Below, in pieces: positions 60,767 through 64,000 of a stretch of DNA of 64,000 bases (the first letter of the stretch is position 1; the number at the start of each line of letters is the position of its first letter). The stretch spans positions 1-64,000 of the forward strand of contig JANQNN010000047.1 in assembly GCA_028279545.1 (NCBI GenBank), read 5' to 3'. The position numbers and the translations under genes are program-made. The notes below the pieces were generated by a model. It did no database searches and was not told where the DNA came from. It was given only the letters and a program-made list of their open reading frames with translations. The stretch is from Nitrosopumilaceae archaeon. Its GTDB lineage: Archaea; Thermoproteota; Nitrososphaeria; Nitrososphaerales; Nitrosopumilaceae.

Positions 60767-60988
60767 TTAAGACTTAACAAAGAATTTTCTTGATATTTTT
60801 AAAGAAAATCCCATTGCCATAAAATGAACCACTCCCCCAATAATGATTGCTTGAATAAGATTTTCTAAAATGTTCCAAGACAAAAAAAATGCCACAAGTG
60901 ATGGGCCAACTACAATAATTGCTAAAAAAGAACCTTTTAGAAAAATTTCTTTTTTGGAAAGCATATCCGGTTTTTTTCCTTCAGACAA
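60767..60988 (-). CDS. Small two-helix membrane protein
   Basis: 73 residues with hydrophobic segments at about 18-38 (SFLAIIVVGPSLVAFFLSW) and 44-64 (IQAIIIGGVVHFMAMGFSL), flanked by basic ends KKPDMLSKKEIF and KISRKFFVKS. No family is recognised. Confidence 0.68.
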   Translation of the reverse strand: MSEGKKPDMLSKKEIFLKGSFLAIIVVGPSLVAFFLSWNILENLIQAIIIGGVVHFMAMGFSLKISRKFFVKS

Positions 60989-61070
60989 CGATTCAAAAAT
61001 AATGCCTCATTATAAAAATCAAGAATAAAGGTTTGAGGTTAAAAAATATGAATCAAAATGCCAGGTTAAA

Positions 61071-62711
61071 TCATGGATTTTCTTGAAGTATCATGTAAAG
61101 GTCTCTGTCGATAAATGGAACCCAAGTGGTGGTATAGTATGTATGATATGAGTTGATACCATCAAATGGGTCTTGAGGATCTATATCTCTCGTAATTGCA
61201 ACAAAATTTGCTGCATCTCCACCAGTAAACTTTATTCCAATTCTATCTTCTGGTTGTATTTCATATTTTTGTCCCAACGGAAGAGAAAATGAATGGTCAG
61301 TTGAACTGGTAGTAAGGGTTGAAACATCAATGGTGCCAAACAATTTTTTTACTTCTAAATTAACATCAAAAACTCCTATTTGTGCAGTACCAGTTGGTAG
61401 TCCACCTTTCTTTATTTTTATAATTATAGTATCAATATTATCTCCAACTAGTTGAGATGAAGGTGAAACATATTCGGCATGTATTTGCCTTCCCAAATGT
61501 ACACTTTGAGCAGTTCCAAATGTGGTATCACTCATATGAATAATTGGTCCTGAAGAAGAATTAACTTGTAATGTTCCCCCTGATTTTATTAAAACTCCAC
61601 TTCCTGTTTTCACAGTCAGGTTTTTCCCTGACGTAACAGTCAATGTTTCTCCACTTGGGATTGTAAGGACTGCGCCATCTTGTACAGTAACATCGCCTGA
61701 AAGGAAGTGAGGAGAAGTAAGAATTATTGATGAATTGATGATGTTTTCATCATCCAAGTCATTTGGTATTCCATCGATATCAATATCGTTTGGTGGAACA
61801 GTATTGTTTTGAATTTCTCTTACACTAAAATTTTTGAAATCAAAATCATCAGCATCATCTGATCTAAAAGTAACTATAGGTCCTCCCCAGGAAATTGGCA
61901 TGTTATCTGCAAATGCGGGTCCACAATGAGTAGCACCCGAACCAAAACCGTCATCAATAAAGGAGTGTACCAACAACCAATTGTTATTGTTAAATTCATC
62001 CAACCAAATTTCCTGATGAACTTGTTGTGCGAAATTTATTCCAGGTTGATTATATACAATAAATTTGAATCCAATCCATCTATCAAGTAATGGTGGGTTA
62101 CTTGTTATTTTATCAGAAAAATCATATTTTACATGCCAACTTTCCTTTTCGATTTGGGTTTGACCATTGAAATGTAAAGCACCCTTTGTTGATGAACCTT
62201 CACATCCATTATTGAGACTATTATGTGCTCCCCCCCTACCATACCAAGTAAACTGTTGGTCAAGGCCTCCCTGAGTAATACTGTTTAGTTTAACATATCC
62301 TGTAATCTCAAAGTTTCTCCAATCAGATGAAAGTTGCATGTAGCCATTGTTTGTCAATTGGGTTCTTGAAAAGGTAGGAATTGAGGTAGTTTCGTATGTG
62401 GTTTGGTCAGAACCATAAACAAGCATTCGTACTTGACTTTGTTGCATTTTCCAAGATCCGTCTGGATTTTGAGTAATATTGAATTGTGGGTCAAATCTTG
62501 GGTCAGAAGCTGGATTTGCCATATTCATAAACCATGTATTTCCGCCATTTTTTGTAGGGTAAATTTTGGTAATTCCAAATACATCAGTATGATTATCCCG
62601 GGTTTGACCAGTTTTCTCTTTTGCTTCTGGCATAGCCTCAGCATAAAAAATTGAGCCTATTAAAACCAAAAGGGTAATTGATAATCCTACTAGAAAATTT
62701 GCTTTATTCAC
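61071..62711 (-). CDS. Secreted adhesin-like protein
   Basis: 546 residues. Signal peptide (residues 1-27, cleavage near AEA). The N-terminal domain (about 35-300) is a jelly-roll-like module with many Trp, WRNFEITGYVKLNSITQGGLDQQFTWYGRGG and IWLDEFNNNNWLLVHSF, similar in layout to LamG/polysaccharide-lyase-like domains. A thrombospondin type 3-like calcium loop, NDIDIDGIPNDLDDEN, follows (about 305-320). Then comes a beta-helix-like stretch (VQDGAVLTIPSGETLTVTSGKNLTV) and a C-terminal beta-sandwich. Probable carbohydrate or cell-surface contact. Confidence 0.78.
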   Translation of the reverse strand: MNKANFLVGLSITLLVLIGSIFYAEAMPEAKEKTGQTRDNHTDVFGITKIYPTKNGGNTWFMNMANPASDPRFDPQFNITQNPDGSWKMQQSQVRMLVYGSDQTTYETTSIPTFSRTQLTNNGYMQLSSDWRNFEITGYVKLNSITQGGLDQQFTWYGRGGAHNSLNNGCEGSSTKGALHFNGQTQIEKESWHVKYDFSDKITSNPPLLDRWIGFKFIVYNQPGINFAQQVHQEIWLDEFNNNNWLLVHSFIDDGFGSGATHCGPAFADNMPISWGGPIVTFRSDDADDFDFKNFSVREIQNNTVPPNDIDIDGIPNDLDDENIINSSIILTSPHFLSGDVTVQDGAVLTIPSGETLTVTSGKNLTVKTGSGVLIKSGGTLQVNSSSGPIIHMSDTTFGTAQSVHLGRQIHAEYVSPSSQLVGDNIDTIIIKIKKGGLPTGTAQIGVFDVNLEVKKLFGTIDVSTLTTSSTDHSFSLPLGQKYEIQPEDRIGIKFTGGDAANFVAITRDIDPQDPFDGINSYHTYYTTTWVPFIDRDLYMILQENP

Positions 62712-62903
62712 TAAATATTTTTTGAAATTAGCATAGTTATAGTATGTGGTTTGTTACAAAAAAAGCTACAAATTAACAAAAACGAAAGAGTTTTGATAAC
62801 AACATTTACCCAGTAAATTTAAGAAATTTTTCGGACTTTTGAAGTGAGAAGAGGTTGAATATTCAAAAATACTTTATATTTGGCAAAGGGGGATTTTGAT
62901 TGT

Positions 62904-63365
62904 TTGGCGAGTTATAAAGGAACGTATTCTAACGAACAATCACTTAATTTTGTTATTCCTATAATGATAATTCTTTTTTTGGGAATAATTTATGTAATGA
63001 CCCAAAGAGCAGGTTCTGGTTTTGTAAGTTTTATTTTAATTGGAATTGCTGCAATTACAATGTTTTATTGGGTAAGGGTTTTAAAAAAAATGACCAAGGA
63101 TCAAAAACCTACTTTTTCAGCTAGAGAGCAAGAAGCAAAAAATTGGGTATATGATCTCATAAAAGGTGATGGAGATTTTGTCTTTGTAGCTGAGGTTCCT
63201 GGCCCTGAAGATAAGATAATGGTAAGGTTGATTGATGGAGTTTTGTATATTCGGGGTTCTGCAAACTTTTCTAAGGAAATTCCTATTGAAGGTTCAGTTG
63301 GGATGCAGATTGTTGATTTCAAATATAGGAACGGAGTTCTAACTCTTAGAATCAAAAAAGATTAG
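62904..63365 (+). CDS. Membrane-anchored Hsp20/CS-domain-like protein
   Basis: 153 residues from TTG 62904. This start is preferred over TTG 62880 because TTTATAT at 62873-62879 would be a TATA box 28 bp before it. Two transmembrane helices (IPIMIILFLGIIYVM and FVSFILIGIAAITMFYWVRVL) are followed by a C-terminal domain of about 85 residues: GDFVFVAEVPGPEDKIMVRLIDGVLYIRG, FSKEIPI, VDFKYRNGVLTLRI. This reproduces the strand order of an alpha-crystallin (Hsp20/CS) domain, including the NGVLTLR signature. Convergent with the top6A gene. Confidence 0.75.
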   Translation: MASYKGTYSNEQSLNFVIPIMIILFLGIIYVMTQRAGSGFVSFILIGIAAITMFYWVRVLKKMTKDQKPTFSAREQEAKNWVYDLIKGDGDFVFVAEVPGPEDKIMVRLIDGVLYIRGSANFSKEIPIEGSVGMQIVDFKYRNGVLTLRIKKD

Positions 63366-64000
63366 AGACTTTTTGCTAATTCTAATTTCTGTGGGAGATA
63401 CTTGTCAGTAATATTGGTCAAACCATATTTGGAAAAGGCTTCAAGTTCAGCTTTTCTTTTTAATCGTAAAAATACTTCCAACTCTTTTTTCCAAATCCCA
63501 TCCAAATATCTAGGATCTTTTTGTAAATCATAACATCTCTTAATGTCTGATTCTGTCATAGGAATTGTAGGAAGTTTATACTTTTCAATATCTGTGGCCC
63601 AAACACCAACCCATTTTGCATCAGGAACAGTTAATTCTCTAAGATGAGCTGCATTTGCCGAACCGGATTTAATTACCATTGCAATGTGTTCTCCATAAAC
63701 ATCTCCATCTGTCAAAATAATAACTGGTAATTTCATTTCATCATGTAATCTCTTAAGAAGAGTTCTAGTGGAACGTGGAGCTTGTCCTCCGGTGTTGATT
63801 ATAATTGATTTGAATTTCTTATCAATTTGTTCTTCTACAAATCTTGTAAATAATCCACCCTTTTCAATAGCAATTACAATCTCAGCAGATGTATCAACCA
63901 GCTCTGCAGTAGTTAAACTTGGTCCAATTGAATATCCATCTGGATGGTTTGATAAGTTCATTTTTTTCCCTTCATAGCCCGGAATAGTATACTCTATATT
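63362..64000 (-). CDS. top6A: DNA topoisomerase VI subunit A, C-terminal part (runs off window)
   Basis: The frame continues to the window edge without a start codon (residues before the first Met read ITIPGYEG-like sequence), so the gene is cut at its 5' end; 213 residues are present. The TOPRIM domain is seen: IVIAIEKGGLFTRFVEEQ (Glu), ILTDGDVYGEH (D-x-D), and QAPRSTRTLLKRLHDE, ATDIEKYKLPTIPM, with the normal C-terminal end. The missing N-terminus would hold the catalytic Tyr domain. Subunit B would be beyond the window. Confidence 0.95.
   Translation of the reverse strand, partial: NIEYTIPGYEGKKMNLSNHPDGYSIGPSLTTAELVDTSAEIVIAIEKGGLFTRFVEEQIDKKFKSIIINTGGQAPRSTRTLLKRLHDEMKLPVIILTDGDVYGEHIAMVIKSGSANAAHLRELTVPDAKWVGVWATDIEKYKLPTIPMTESDIKRCYDLQKDPRYLDGIWKKELEVFLRLKRKAELEAFSKYGLTNITDKYLPQKLELAKSL

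Noticed and set aside
1-64000. Search for CRISPR arrays, insertion sequences, attachment sites and prophage genes
   Set aside because: No repeat-spacer periodicity, transposase, integrase or long terminal inverted repeats were seen.

Overview
The window is a low-GC archaeal chromosome segment that fits an ammonia-oxidising Nitrososphaerota (Thaumarchaeota), most likely the marine Nitrosopumilales lineage. Supporting genes are a eukaryote-type topoisomerase IB, topoisomerase VI subunit A, RadA, the proteasome alpha subunit, Nop5-fibrillarin, ribosomal proteins eL21 and eS30, Rpo4, an RPC34-like Fe-S protein, Trm1, and an Amt-GlnK pair. Many genes start with TTG or GTG about 25-30 bp after a TATA-like box, as expected for leaderless archaeal transcripts. 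I see no insertion sequence, prophage or CRISPR array.

Layout. 1-4.2 kb: 5' part of glutamate dehydrogenase, a winged-helix regulator, psmA, a methyltransferase-MFS pair and a TatA-like protein. 4.2-10.4 kb: orphan DNA methyltransferase, MrfA/Hrq1-type helicase, SDR oxidoreductase, topoisomerase IB and an intron-containing tRNA-Met. 10.5-15.6 kb: HD-domain and CBS proteins, then a nitrogen-signalling block with amt and glnK diverging around three palindromes spaced 11 bp apart. Two tiny membrane proteins are fused in phase to the glnK transcript, and a second PII-like protein follows. 15.7-21.9 kb: two class III cyclase-like proteins, small zinc-ribbon proteins, a FilR1-like regulator, and TPR and cupin proteins.

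21.9-26.5 kb holds the most unusual locus: a three-gene overlapping operon. It encodes a gingipain/CHAT-like protein without an obvious catalytic His-Cys pair, a LodA/GoxA-type quinoprotein (CTQ) oxidase, and a LodB-type flavoprotein maturase. Oxidases of this class release ammonia and hydrogen peroxide from amines or amino acids, which would matter in an ammonia oxidiser. 26.6-37.1 kb is accessory: three paralogous DUF6659-type proteins, a lone response regulator, a second copy of the regulator family seen at 0.6 kb, a secreted tandem-repeat protein, a histidine-rich membrane protein, a transglutaminase-like/TPR gene pair, several sub-60-residue proteins and tRNA-Ser(GCU).

37.3-54 kb is information processing and core metabolism: phosphoesterase, isocitrate dehydrogenase, the eL21-rpo4-DUF655-ksgA-hemK operon, radA with an unusual pentamer-repeat promoter, eS30, radical SAM protein, pyrDK, Nop5-fibrillarin, RNase HII, Trm1, RrmJ and RPC34-like protein. 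54-64 kb has an OLD-family ATPase, a large secreted Ig-like protein, a purine/MTA salvage pair, four small conserved genes, a secreted adhesin-like protein, a membrane-anchored Hsp20-like protein and the C-terminal part of topoisomerase VI subunit A.
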